This document shows positions 50,490-58,445 of a stretch of 64,000 nucleotides of DNA, in pieces; positions within the stretch are counted from its first letter, which is position 1, and each line of letters opens with the position of its first letter. The DNA is from Anaerolineae bacterium. Lineage in GTDB: Bacteria; Chloroflexota; Anaerolineae; 4572-78; J111. Below the pieces are notes generated by a model. The model was not told where the DNA came from, did no database searches, and was given only the letters and a program-made list of their open reading frames with translations. The stretch covers positions 372,001-436,000 of the forward strand of contig JAHDWA010000001.1 of NCBI GenBank assembly GCA_023382535.1, read 5' to 3'. A program made the position numbers and the translations under genes.

Positions 50490-53060
50490 CTAGTCACCGC
50501 TCGCGATGGCCGCCTTTAAGCGGGTTCCCGATGCACTCGCGCCCCTCTGCGGCCTATCCTGCCGCCGGATAGAGGGCTTGAACCGTTTGAGTAATAAGGT
50601 GTTGAGCGTGACCGAGACCGAACTCACCGCCATCAGCGCCGCCGCCAGTTCCGGGCTGATGATGAGCGAGACAACCGGATAGAACAGGCCCGCCCCAACT
50701 GGGATGCCCAGGGTGTTGTAGACAAAGGCCCAGAACAGGTTTTGTTTGACCTTACGCATGGTCGCCTGGGCGATTTCCAGCGTCGTGACCACATCGCGGA
50801 TGTCATCCTTGATCAGGATGACATCGCCGGTCTCCTTGGCCACGTCTGTGCCGGAGCCAATGGCCATACCGACATCGGCCTGAGCCAGGGCCGGGGCATC
50901 ATTGACCCCGTCGCCAACCATCGCTACCTTTTTGCCGAGGGCCTGCAACTTCTTCACTTCCTCAGCCTTATCTTGAGGCAAGACTTCGGCCAGCACCCGA
51001 TCAATGCCAACTTGCCGGGCGATGGCCTCGGCGGTGCGGCGATTGTCGCCGGTAATCATCGCGACTTCGAGGCCCAGCCGATGCAACTGTTGGATCGCCT
51101 CAACCGAATATTCCTTTAAGGTGTCGGCCACAGCGATTAACCCGGCCGGCTGGCCATCCACAGCGGCAAACATCACTGTTTTGCCATCACGTTCCAGGAC
51201 CTCCGCCTGGCCGAGCAGCGGCGCAAAATCTACCCTCCGCTCGTGCATCAACTTGCGGTTGCCCAGCAGCACCATTTGCCCTTCTATAGTGGCCTCGATC
51301 CCATGGCCGGGGATAGAGTTGAATGACTCCGGCTCAACCAAGGCTAAGCCGCGCGCCTGCGCCCCCCGGACAATCGCCTCGCCAAGCGGGTGCTCACTGT
51401 TCTTCTCGGCACTGGCGGCCAGACGCAGCAGCCAGGAAGGGCCAAGGACATCCGTGACCGATGGCTCGCCTCTGGTCAACGTGCCGGTCTTGTCAAAGAC
51501 AATCGTCTGTAGCTTACTGGCGTTTTCGATAGCCTCGGCCCCCTTAAAGAGGACACCGTGCTCGGCGGCTTTGCCTGTTCCGGCCATCATGGCGCTGGGT
51601 GTGGCTAGCCCGACGGCGCAAGGGCAAGAGATGACCAGCACCGTCACCGACAGCAGCAACGCAAAACCAAACACGCCGATCTCGCCCAGTTTGTAAGGCG
51701 ATAGAATGAAGGCGCTATTGGGATCGAAGAACATCTGGTAGCCCAGGAAGAACCAGAAGACAAAGACCAAGATGGCCAGGACGTGGACGCCGAGGATAAA
51801 GTGCCCGGCCACCCAGTCGGCCAGCTTCTGGATGGGCGCTTTGCTGGCCTGGGCGTCTTCCACCAGCTTGATGATCTGGGCCAGGGCCGTGTCTTTGCCG
51901 ACCTTGGTGGCCTCGAACCTGAAGGCGCCGGTCTTGTTCAGCGTCCCGCCGATGACCGCATCGCCGCTTTTCTTCTCCACGGGCATGCTCTCCCCGGTCA
52001 ACATTGACTCATCTACCGCCGAGTAGCCCTCTTTGACCAGGCCATCCACGGGGATGCTCTCACCGGGGCGCACCAGCAGCAGGTCGCCGACCTCAACCTC
52101 CTCTGCCGGGATTTCTTCTTCCTGCCCATTCCTGACCACGCGGGCCAGCTTGGGTTGAAGTTTCATCAACTTTCGGATAGCTTCGGAGGTTCGGCCCCGC
52201 GTGAGCGCCTCCAACCAGCGGCCCAACACAATGAACCAGGTCAGCAGAGCGGCGCTTTCAAAGAAGGTCGCCCCTTCACCGCCGAAGCCGGCGGTGGGGA
52301 ACAGGGTGTTGATCACGGCGATGCCGTAGGCTGCGCCAATACCGGTGGCGTACAGCAGGTTCATATCGGTAACGCCATGCCGCAGACCACGCCAGGAGTT
52401 GGTGAAAAATTGGCGACCAGGCCCCAAGACAATGGGCGTGGTCAACAGGCCTAGGACCCATTTGTATGATAGCCATTCCGGCACATAGGCTTTGAAGGGG
52501 CCAAGCATGTCGTAGAAGGTGCCGATCATCACCAGCAGGCCGATGATCCCGGCGATGAGCAGATTTCGGCCCTGGCGCTTGATTTCCTCTTCTCGCGCCT
52601 GCCGTTCTCGATCGAGCGCATCCGTGCCGGCGCTGCGTTCCTGGGCCTCGTAGCCCACCTCACGCACCGCTCGCTTCATCGCCCCAGCCGTGACCACGCC
52701 GGGAATATAAGTGACACGGGCGGTGCCCAGGCCGAGGTTGACCACGGCGCCGGTGACGCCGTCGAGTTCGCTCAGCGCCCCTTCGACGTGAGCGACACAC
52801 GAGGCACAGGTCATCCCGCTTACCTCCAGGGTGAGTTCGGCAGTGGGCACGGTGTAGCCGACTTCGGCAATGGCCCGGGTCAGGTCGGATAAGCTGACCC
52901 GGCTGGGATCATAAGCCAGGCTGGCTTTGTTGGTACCCAGATTGACGGCGACGCCGGAGACACCGGGTAGTTCTTTGAGCGCGCCTTCGACATGCGAGAC
53001 GCAGCCGGCGCAGGTCATGCCCTGGACGGGCAAACTCAAGGGTTTAACAATGGCACTCAT
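50490..53060 (-). CDS. copA: Copper-translocating P1B-type ATPase with two HMA domains, 856 aa
   Basis: Two N-terminal HMA domains, each with CxxC: GMTCAGC (Cys17, Cys20) and SGMTCASC (about 87-90). Then eight helices and the ATPase motifs: STGES-type [10 protein letters not shown], ion-site [14 protein letters not shown], phosphorylation motif [17 protein letters not shown] and [17 protein letters not shown] and double HMA indicate a Cu(I) exporter. The start overlaps the CsoR stop (ATGA), giving a csoR-copA operon preceded by a small Cys-rich gene. It differs from the other CopA, which has a YHS head. Confidence 0.96.
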   Translation of the reverse strand: MSAIVKPLSLPVQGMTCAGCVSHVEGALKELPGVSGVAVNLGTNKASLAYDPSRVSLSDLTRAIAEVGYTVPTAELTLEVSGMTCASCVAHVEGALSELDGVTGAVVNLGLGTARVTYIPGVVTAGAMKRAVREVGYEAQERSAGTDALDRERQAREEEIKRQGRNLLIAGIIGLLVMIGTFYDMLGPFKAYVPEWLSYKWVLGLLTTPIVLGPGRQFFTNSWRGLRHGVTDMNLLYATGIGAAYGIAVINTLFPTAGFGGEGATFFESAALLTWFIVLGRWLEALTRGRTSEAIRKLMKLQPKLARVVRNGQEEEIPAEEVEVGDLLLVRPGESIPVDGLVKEGYSAVDESMLTGESMPVEKKSGDAVIGGTLNKTGAFRFEATKVGKDTALAQIIKLVEDAQASKAPIQKLADWVAGHFILGVHVLAILVFVFWFFLGYQMFFDPNSAFILSPYKLGEIGVFGFALLLSVTVLVISCPCAVGLATPSAMMAGTGKAAEHGVLFKGAEAIENASKLQTIVFDKTGTLTRGEPSVTDVLGPSWLLRLAASAEKNSEHPLGEAIVRGAQARGLALVEPESFNSIPGHGIEATIEGQMVLLGNRKLMHERRVDFAPLLGQAEVLERDGKTVMFAAVDGQPAGLIAVADTLKEYSVEAIQQLHRLGLEVAMITGDNRRTAEAIARQVGIDRVLAEVLPQDKAEEVKKLQALGKKVAMVGDGVNDAPALAQADVGMAIGSGTDVAKETGDVILIKDDIRDVVTTLEIAQATMRKVKQNLFWAFVYNTLGIPVGAGLFYPVVSLIISPELAAALMAVSSVSVTLNTLLLKRFKPSIRRQDRPQRGASASGTRLKAAIASGD

Positions 53061-53380
53061 AGCAACTCCTTTTGGTTCAATGGCGGCTGAGAACCGCCGA
53101 GTAGGTGATAAAGTGAGATAACTTCAGCTAAAAATTGTTCGCGGGTCGTTGCGTCCGCGTTCTCGCTCAATATGTATTCGTTCAGACAGACGGTCAGGTG
53201 ATGTTGCACCACCAGGCGGTTGATTTCACGCAGGGCGGCCTGCACAGCTAATGTCTGGTGGACAACGCTCTGGCAGTCAACGCCCTGCTCGATCATTGCC
53301 GCAATACCGCGCAGATGGCCTTCGGCACAGTGGAGGCGATGGATCAGTTCGGCCTTGCCGTTGGGCCAGTCCCTTAGCAT
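53057..53380 (-). CDS. csoR: CsoR-family metal-responsive repressor, 107 aa
   Basis: An all-helical DUF156 protein: [51 protein letters not shown]. The Cys in VDCQS and the His-x3-Cys in HLTVC match the Cu(I) ligands of CsoR (Cys, His, Cys). Copper binding would release it from DNA. ATG 53380 has GAGGTTTGCCA upstream and overlaps the previous gene; a TTG at 53386 is the alternative. It is coupled to copA by ATGA. The recurrent motif at 53831 lies in the probable promoter of its operon and is a candidate operator. Confidence 0.92.
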   Translation of the reverse strand: MLRDWPNGKAELIHRLHCAEGHLRGIAAMIEQGVDCQSVVHQTLAVQAALREINRLVVQHHLTVCLNEYILSENADATTREQFLAEVISLYHLLGGSQPPLNQKELL

Positions 53381-53760
53381 TGGCAAACCTCGGTCAAGGA
53401 GGGGGTCGAGTCCGGGTAGACTAATGCAGTTTCCTTCAAGGCGGCCATGACCTGCCGGGCGAGATGCGGGTCCGGCTGCGTCAGCGCGTCCTGGACGAGG
53501 CGCAGGCGGGTTTGAGCATCGTAGCTATGGGCAGTGATGACCACCGGTCCGGCGGCGGCGCTATAGACCAACAGCACCACAAACTGACAGGTGCAGTGGG
53601 TCGTGCCGTGATAGGGACAGGCACAGTCGCCATGCGCGGCCAGCGCCGCGCGGAGATCGAAACTGCGCAAGACCCGGTAGCCCTGCCGGGTGAGGAGGGC
53701 CGTGACGGCTTGGGCGGCGGTTTCGCTATCAGCGTTAAATACAATACTGTCGTTCATCAT
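53374..53760 (-). CDS. Cys/His-rich protein of unknown function leading the csoR-copA operon, 128 aa
   Basis: A soluble protein with an N-terminal alpha/beta region (VFNADSETAAQAVTALLTRQ), a striking cluster DCACPYHGTTHCTCQFVVLL (about residues 46-65) with four Cys and two His, and a CQC end. The cluster looks like a zinc or copper site. It overlaps csoR, so they share an operon. I know of no family; a copper buffer or chaperone is possible. Start ATG 53760 (or ATG 53757) follows AAGGGTGAAT. On the minus strand TATACT before it could be a -10 box. Confidence 0.7.
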   Translation of the reverse strand: MMNDSIVFNADSETAAQAVTALLTRQGYRVLRSFDLRAALAAHGDCACPYHGTTHCTCQFVVLLVYSAAAGPVVITAHSYDAQTRLRLVQDALTQPDPHLARQVMAALKETALVYPDSTPSLTEVCQC

Positions 53761-53830
53761 ATTCACCCTTGTCTGTAGTATAATCGGGATTGGCTCCATA
53801 TTGCAGCGTCGAATGGCGGGCACGGATACA

Positions 53831-53845
53831 CGCCAAATTGCCTGT
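53831..53845 (+). promoter_or_regulatory. Putative operator, recurrent motif upstream of the csoR operon
   Basis: CGCCAAATTGCCTGT matches the consensus SSGC-MAAATK-GCCTG and is identical over 15 bases to the minus-strand copy at 36043-36057. It lies about 75 bases before the first gene of the csoR-copA operon, close to the probable promoter. Confidence 0.6.
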
Positions 53846-53908
53846 ATTGTGGATAGCGCCTCTCGAGCACAATCAGCCTCCGATCTCAAACCCAGCCAAG
53901 CTGCCCAT

Positions 53909-54430
53909 TCACCCCCGGCTGCGCAGCAGGGCGAAGCCGGCAGCAACGCTCAACGCAATCAAAATGCCAACGACGACGATTTGGCCGCTGGGTTTGGTTC
54001 GACCAATGAGATGAGGCTCACCGCTCGGCTCCTGGACTGTGGCCGGGCCGGCGCTGGCCTCAGTGGTCGGCGCGGTGACGGTCAAATCGGCGGTCGCCGT
54101 CTCGCCTTCTTCGGTCGCCGCCTGCACCAGGTATGAACCGGGCGCAGTCTCGGCCGGAATGGTCAAGCTAACGGTGAAGCCACCTTCCTCGCCTTCACCC
54201 GTCACCGTCGCCTCGCCCAACGGAACAGACCCGGCCGGGCCTTCGAGGGTCAGCACAAAAACCTCCCCCGGTTCCATCTCAGTGCCGGTGATCGTGATAG
54301 CGCCGCCCGCGGCGACCACAGCCGGATTAACCGCAATGACCGGCTCGCCGTGCGCCAACACTACACCTGGCAGCATGAGGGCCAGAGCAGCCACGACAAT
54401 CAAACTGGGAAGTAGATATATTCTTCTCAT
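53909..54430 (-). CDS. Exported Ig-like-domain protein with C-terminal membrane anchor, 173 aa
   Basis: A signal peptide (LLPSLIVVAALALMLPGVVLA) followed by HGEPVIAVNPAVVAAGGAIT, an Ig/IPT-like beta domain (residues about 25-115) and a C-terminal helix (GQIVVVGILIALSVAAGFAL). The mature protein starts with His (AHGEP), the same place where CopC-type and related copper proteins have their N-terminal copper His brace. That fits the neighbouring cytochrome b and copper genes, but the domain itself is not clearly CopC. ATG 54430 is preferred to the start at 54499. Confidence 0.75.
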   Translation of the reverse strand: MRRIYLLPSLIVVAALALMLPGVVLAHGEPVIAVNPAVVAAGGAITITGTEMEPGEVFVLTLEGPAGSVPLGEATVTGEGEEGGFTVSLTIPAETAPGSYLVQAATEEGETATADLTVTAPTTEASAGPATVQEPSGEPHLIGRTKPSGQIVVVGILIALSVAAGFALLRSRG

Positions 54431-54443
54431 GGGAAAACTCCTA

Positions 54444-55505
54444 CTATTCAAGATGGGCCGTGACTGGCTGCACGGCGGCCACCACACCGCTAACAACAAT
54501 AACCACCAGGATCAGGCCGGTGACGATCAGCAGCCACTTGCGCCGAGCCGGACTCAGGTAGGGGCTATGATCAACGATTGGTACCAGGGCCAGCAGGACG
54601 CCCAGGATCGCCGGAATGATCAGCAGTGCCCGCGACCCCCAGGCCTCTTCGGCCGGGAACAACCAGATAAACATCCACCACGGCTTGGTGATCTCCACGC
54701 CCGCTACACCGGGCTGACCCAGCGACGCAGGAAAGATCAGGCTGAGCAGCAGGGCCAGGGCCAACACGAACAGGCCATAGCCCATCATCCGCTGCAAATG
54801 AACACTGAAATGCGACTCGCCTTCGCCAGCGGTCGCGTGTGAGACCGCGTCCGGGGTGACTTTGGGCGAGATGCCGTGCTGTTTGATCAGATAAATATGG
54901 GCCGCGATGAGCAGGCCAAAGAGCAGCGGCAGGATCGTAATGTGAGCGTTGAACAGCCGGGTAAGTAGTGGCACGGTACGGCTGAACTCGGCCGAGAACC
55001 ACGTCCCAAGCGAACCGATCAGCTCGGCTGCCTCTTTGTTGTGCTGCAACGCTTCCAGCCCTTCCTGATCGAACTTCAGCACCGAACCGGTGAAGACCAG
55101 ACCAAACGTCACCGCCAATAGGCCGAGGCCGAAATACCAGTTGATCTCGCGGGGACGCTTGTACGAGCCGGTGACCAGCACCCGCAGCAGGTGCAGCAGG
55201 ACGGTCACGGTGACGATTTGCGCCGTCCAGAAGTGAATGGAGCGCACCAGGTCGCCCAGGGGCGCGCCGGTGATGATATAGACCACGCTCTGATGCGCGT
55301 CGGCCGGATGGGGGTGATAGAACTGGGCCAGATAAATACCGGTGATGAAGAGGATGATGAAACCGGTGAAGGTGATGCCGCCCAGCAGGTAGGGCAACGA
55401 GTTGGCATGTTCGGGAACAGCATAGGCGATTCCTTTCAATCCCAGTCGCTCTTCCAGCCATGCGCCCAGCCCTGAACGGGGGGCAGGTTGAACAATGCTT
55501 GCCAT
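54444..55505 (-). CDS. Cytochrome b/b6-family membrane protein, 353 aa
   Basis: The N-terminal four-helix cytochrome b core has two haem-ligand pairs: His91 and His105 (SIHFWTAQIVTVTVLLHLLR) and His188 and His203 (NAHITILPLLFGLLIAAHIY). Three or more helices follow (LFVLALALLLSLIFPASLG; LLIIPAILGVLLALVPIVD; LIVTGLILVVIVVSGVVAAV). The PEWY-type quinol-site sequence typical of bc complexes is not seen. No Rieske or cytochrome c1 gene is beside it, so it is not a standard bc complex; it may be a stand-alone quinol-linked haem protein paired with the Ig-like protein downstream. A tandem motif copy lies 150 bases upstream. Confidence 0.88.
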   Translation of the reverse strand: MASIVQPAPRSGLGAWLEERLGLKGIAYAVPEHANSLPYLLGGITFTGFIILFITGIYLAQFYHPHPADAHQSVVYIITGAPLGDLVRSIHFWTAQIVTVTVLLHLLRVLVTGSYKRPREINWYFGLGLLAVTFGLVFTGSVLKFDQEGLEALQHNKEAAELIGSLGTWFSAEFSRTVPLLTRLFNAHITILPLLFGLLIAAHIYLIKQHGISPKVTPDAVSHATAGEGESHFSVHLQRMMGYGLFVLALALLLSLIFPASLGQPGVAGVEITKPWWMFIWLFPAEEAWGSRALLIIPAILGVLLALVPIVDHSPYLSPARRKWLLIVTGLILVVIVVSGVVAAVQPVTAHLE

Positions 55506-55650
55506 AGATCAACTCCTTTCTGTAATCCAGCCAGCTTACGGTCAGCCGACTGGTGTACCTATCCAGGTTAATCCTGGTGCTTATATTGCTATTCAAGAGT
55601 ATATTCCTGGAAGACCATGAACTGTAGCGCCTAATGGCGCGTTTTGTCCA

Positions 55651-55688
55651 GGGCTGTTTGGCGGGTGGGGAAACAGGCCATTTGGCGC
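55651..55688 (-). promoter_or_regulatory. Putative operator, tandem copies of the recurrent motif upstream of cytochrome b
   Basis: On the minus strand GCGCCAAATGGCCTGTTT (55688-55671) is followed after five bases by CCCGCCAAACAGCCC (55665-55651), a diverged second unit. The first matches SSGC-MAAATK-GCCTG. The flanks resemble those of the copy at 36041, so the two regions may share ancestry. Confidence 0.6.
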
Positions 55689-55776
55689 ATGGGGATTAAA
55701 GAAGCACATCCGGCGGAGTTAATGAGGACGCTCATATTGGCGTAAGGTGCGGCGCACGAAGCCGCAAGATCTAATT

Positions 55777-55922
55777 AATTGTGAATTGTCCCAAAGGGAT
55801 ACCCTTGCGGTATGAATTGTCAATCGTGAACTGTTAATGAGATATTTATATCAGACCGTTCAGAGCCGAAGGCCCCCTGTGGGCAATTCGCAATTAATTA
55901 CGCTTCGCGACAATTCACAATT
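55777..55922. repeat. Inverted repeat pair flanking repeat DNA
   Basis: AATTGTGAATTGTC (55777-55790) and GACAATTCACAATT (55909-55922) are perfect 14-bp complements 118 bases apart, with further AATTG/CAATT units between them. Looks like a miniature non-coding repeat element; no transposase. Confidence 0.65.
55861..55888 (-). repeat. Dispersed 28-bp intergenic repeat, copy B
   Basis: Reverse complement of 9666-9693 with one mismatch. It lies within the inverted repeat pair. Confidence 0.7.
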
Positions 55923-55972
55923 ATCGACAATATTTTGTCGCTGTGAAGGCCACAATTACCTATTCGGTCAAT

Positions 55973-56230
55973 TCACCAACTCCCCGGCCCCTTCGGGCGT
56001 AGCAGGTTTCGCTTCCACGAAGCCATTCGCCGCAGCAAATAGGGCCACAGCCGCCGGCCATAAAAGGAGGGAAAAACAGGCACCCCCAGGTCATCACCCA
56101 GGATCAATACCATGAGCACTGTCTCTAATTCAGCCTGCTGCTGCCTGAGTTCCCGGCTCATGCTGTAAACAGAGGAAGTATAACAGAAATCAATAACAAC
56201 CTGACCAAGCCTACGGATGAACGTCAGCAT
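55973..56230 (-). CDS. Small soluble helical protein, 85 aa
   Basis: ATG 56230 with AACAGGACGC upstream gives LTFIRRLGQVVIDFCYTSSV, YSMSRELRQQQAELETVLMV, LGDDLGVPVFPSFYGRRLWP and LRRMASWKRNLLRPKG. The composition (amphipathic helices, DDLGVP turn, Trp/Arg-rich end) is that of a real protein, and I have an impression of similar short proteins in Chloroflexota, but I cannot name the family. Confidence 0.55.
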   Translation of the reverse strand: MLTFIRRLGQVVIDFCYTSSVYSMSRELRQQQAELETVLMVLILGDDLGVPVFPSFYGRRLWPYLLRRMASWKRNLLRPKGPGSW

Positions 56231-56301
56231 GCGTCCTGTTCAGGGCTACCTGAGCTCGAGTGGAAAGATAAAATTGTCCGGCCTTGCGACTGCGCTAGCG
56301 A

Positions 56302-56637
56302 TCACCCTTGCAGCACTTGCGCAGCCGGCGCCTGGCCGACTACCCTGGCCCGGTAGTCATGGCGACCATCGCTGCCGGCTGCCGCCACCGCCCTGACCAG
56401 GTCATGGGTGGTGACGCGTTCAGGATTGTAAGCGACCAGGGCAAGCCCCTGTTCCAGGAGGACTTCGACGAAGAGCACATCTGCCAGGCTTAACAGCCCA
56501 TTGCGCACCCGCATAGCGCAGCGGGGACACCCCATCCCCCTCACAGCCAGGTACGCTGCCATCGCAGTAGACAAGGCGGCGTCGTCCAGAGGCTTCTCCA
56601 ACGGCTCAACGTGACAATTCTCGTGTTCGTTCATCAT
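56302..56637 (-). CDS. HMA-domain (heavy-metal-associated) protein, 111 aa
   Basis: Residues about 26-95 form an HMA fold: TAMAAYLAVRGMGCPRCAMR, then VEVLLEQGLALVAYNPERVT and HDLVRAVAAAG. The metal-binding CxxC is CPRC in GMGCPRC. The first 25 residues are acidic with His (MNEHENCHVEP). It is like a CopZ-type chaperone with an extension, which could carry copper to one of the two CopAs. ATG 56637 is preceded by AAAAGGAGCTA. A motif copy lies 78 bases upstream. Confidence 0.87.
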   Translation of the reverse strand: MMNEHENCHVEPLEKPLDDAALSTAMAAYLAVRGMGCPRCAMRVRNGLLSLADVLFVEVLLEQGLALVAYNPERVTTHDLVRAVAAAGSDGRHDYRARVVGQAPAAQVLQG

Positions 56638-56714
56638 TAGCTCCTTTTCTTGGTAAGGTTTAGTATATCCCGTGCTGCATGGGCCCAACAGCGTCAGTTG
56701 GCGGGGTTACTTAT

Positions 56715-56732
56715 GGGCAAAATGGCCTGTTT
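56715..56732 (+). promoter_or_regulatory. Putative operator, recurrent motif upstream of the HMA gene
   Basis: GGGCAAAATGGCCTGTTT matches SSGC-MAAATK-GCCTG and differs from the copy at 20011-20028 at only three positions. It lies 78 bases upstream of the HMA start, in the promoter region. Confidence 0.6.
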
Positions 56733-56932
56733 ACGCGCCATCCTCAAACGCCAGCAGGGCGCTGAACTCTTACCTCTTGGCTATATTTCGTGCAAGAGAC
56801 TCCTTGGCAGGTGCGTCAGGAAATTAACTCAGGTTGGTGAAGAGGAATGACCAAAAATAGCTCTCTTCTCTGACCCAGAATTACCCACCTGAGTATAGGC
56901 AGAAGAAGGCAGAGACATTAACATGGAATCAT

Positions 56933-56947
56933 CTTACTTTAAGTAAG
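56933..56947. promoter_or_regulatory. Palindrome upstream of the 372-aa membrane protein
   Basis: CTTACTT-T-AAGTAAG is a perfect 7-bp inverted repeat 75 bases before ATG 57023. The adjoining AGTAAGAATAGTTTTG is similar to AGTAAGAATAACTTG at 58408-58422, before the next gene, suggesting a common regulator. Confidence 0.45.
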
Positions 56948-57022
56948 AATAGTTTTGAGAGAACTGCGAAGTGACCGGGTTATGATTATCGTGAAAACAT
57001 ACGGGGAAAGTAGAGATTGCAG

Positions 57023-58141
57023 ATGAAGACTAATCTCACCTCCTCAACCGCTTCCAGAGTTGACTTACAGAGTACTTCTGCTCGTCCCTGGCTCGAGTGG
57101 GGCGTGGCCCTCTTCTCGACCTGGTTTGTCGTGGGCGTCTATCTGGACGGCTGGGCCCATATTCATAGCCTCCCTGAAGGCTTCTTTACCCCCTGGCATG
57201 CCATTATCTACAGCGGCTTCCTGGGCGCAGCTCTCGTGCTGGTCGGCACAGGCTTCTTGGCCCGGCGCCACGGGGTTCCTTGGTATCAAGCTCTCCCAGC
57301 AGGGTATGGTCTCTCCTTGCTGGGGGTTGGCCTCTTCCTGATCGCTGGCCTGGCCGACTTCTTCTGGCATGAGGTCTTTGGCATTGAGGCGGGCATCGAG
57401 GCGATCTACAGCCCGCCTCATCTGCTGCTGGCGGCAGGCGGCGCCTTGATCGCCAGCGGCCCCCTCCGGGCTGCCTGGTATCAAAGCCGGACCAGCCAGC
57501 CGGCTCGTTGGCGCGCCGTTCTCTCGCTGACCCTGCTGCTGGCGATCTTCAGCTTCTTCACCGCTGAGTTTCATCCCCTGGTCCATCCCTGGGCCTCGGT
57601 CAGATTTCGCCCGCTCGCTTTGACCTCCGCCGAACTGGGGCTGCCCGCAACGTCTGTGGGAGGCCTCGGTAGCCAGGACATGGCCGGGACGATTGGCATA
57701 GGCAGCATCCTCATCCAGAGCGGCTTGCTGATGGCCTTGCTGCTGCTCATGATCCGGCATTGGGGGGCGCAACTCCCCCTTGGTTGGTTGACGTTTGTCT
57801 TCTCGCTCAATGCTGCCGGCCTGAGTATCTTACATACCACTCCCTGGGTCATCCCCGTTGCTGTAGTGGCCGGGATCGTCGCCGACGGGTTGTATCGCTG
57901 GCTCCAGCCCAGTGTCCAGCAGCCGAAGCGGTTTCGCCTGTGGAGTGCATTCGTGCCTGTGGTTTTCTATAGCCTCTACTTTCTCGCCTTGCAAGTTCTG
58001 GGTGGGGTCTGGTGGCCGATCCATGTTTGGGCAGGAGGGATCGTATTAGCTGGGGTGACGGGCTGGCTCATGAGTTATCTTCTTGTTCCAATTGCCCTTC
58101 CACAGCATTCGCGAGCTTACGCTATGCAGAAAGAAGTGTAA
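57023..58141 (+). CDS. Polytopic membrane protein of unknown function, 372 aa
   Basis: About nine hydrophobic segments. Conserved-looking His/Asp/Trp positions lie in LDGWAHIHSLPEGFFTPWHA, ADFFWHEVFGIEAGIEAIYS, FTAEFHPLVHPWA and VWWPIHVWAGG, so buried or surface His residues could bind metal or haem. I do not recognise the family. ATG 57023 is preferred to TTG 57017. It is divergent from the HMA gene, with the operator motif between them, and the next gene on the strand shares an AGTAAGAATA element with it. Confidence 0.75.
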   Translation: MKTNLTSSTASRVDLQSTSARPWLEWGVALFSTWFVVGVYLDGWAHIHSLPEGFFTPWHAIIYSGFLGAALVLVGTGFLARRHGVPWYQALPAGYGLSLLGVGLFLIAGLADFFWHEVFGIEAGIEAIYSPPHLLLAAGGALIASGPLRAAWYQSRTSQPARWRAVLSLTLLLAIFSFFTAEFHPLVHPWASVRFRPLALTSAELGLPATSVGGLGSQDMAGTIGIGSILIQSGLLMALLLLMIRHWGAQLPLGWLTFVFSLNAAGLSILHTTPWVIPVAVVAGIVADGLYRWLQPSVQQPKRFRLWSAFVPVVFYSLYFLALQVLGGVWWPIHVWAGGIVLAGVTGWLMSYLLVPIALPQHSRAYAMQKEV

Positions 58142-58445
58142 GAACTTTCAGTTCTTCAGGGGGACAGTGCATTGAAAACCTGCTAATTCTAGAGGTATGC
58201 AATCTCTAGCGCTGAGTGACGTATTTTCGGGGGCTGTTTAGTCGGCACAGGATAATAAGCAACTTAGTCCATCCGCATTCCGGTCAGGTTAAAGTGGCCG
58301 TGGCCGACTAATCACTCCTTCGACAAGAAGATGTAACCAAATCTATATCCTTTTTTGTATCAAGAGATAGATGTTATCCTTGTTATCTTATTTTATTCTT
58401 AAAAGGAGTAAGAATAACTTGAAATAGACAGGAGAAAAGAAACGC
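58142..58445. other. Intergenic gap with inverted repeat
   Basis: Contains TTATTCTTA (58393-58401), loop AAAGGAG, TAAGAATAA (58409-58417), a perfect 9-bp hairpin that holds an SD-like sequence in its loop, 29 bases before ATG 58446. GGGGGCTGTTTA at 58229-58240 resembles the half-site of the recurrent motif seen at 55651. No gene seen. Confidence 0.55.

Larger units (their letters stand above)
55506..55972. other. Long intergenic region with operators and repeats
   Basis: This 467-base region holds the tandem operator motif (55651-55688), a 14-bp inverted repeat pair (55777-55790/55909-55922) and the second copy of a 28-bp dispersed repeat (55861-55888). No gene is seen. Confidence 0.7.
56638..57022. 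other. Divergent intergenic region with operator sites
   Basis: This 385-base gap contains the recurrent motif (56715-56732) and a perfect palindrome CTTACTT-T-AAGTAAG (56933-56947) followed by AGTAAGAATAG. No gene seen. Confidence 0.6.

Noticed and set aside
54571..55596. 341-codon minus-strand open frame
   Set aside because: Alternative frame of the cytochrome b gene, Arg/Gly/Ala-rich, no ribosome site; the 54444-55505 frame carries the haem ligands.
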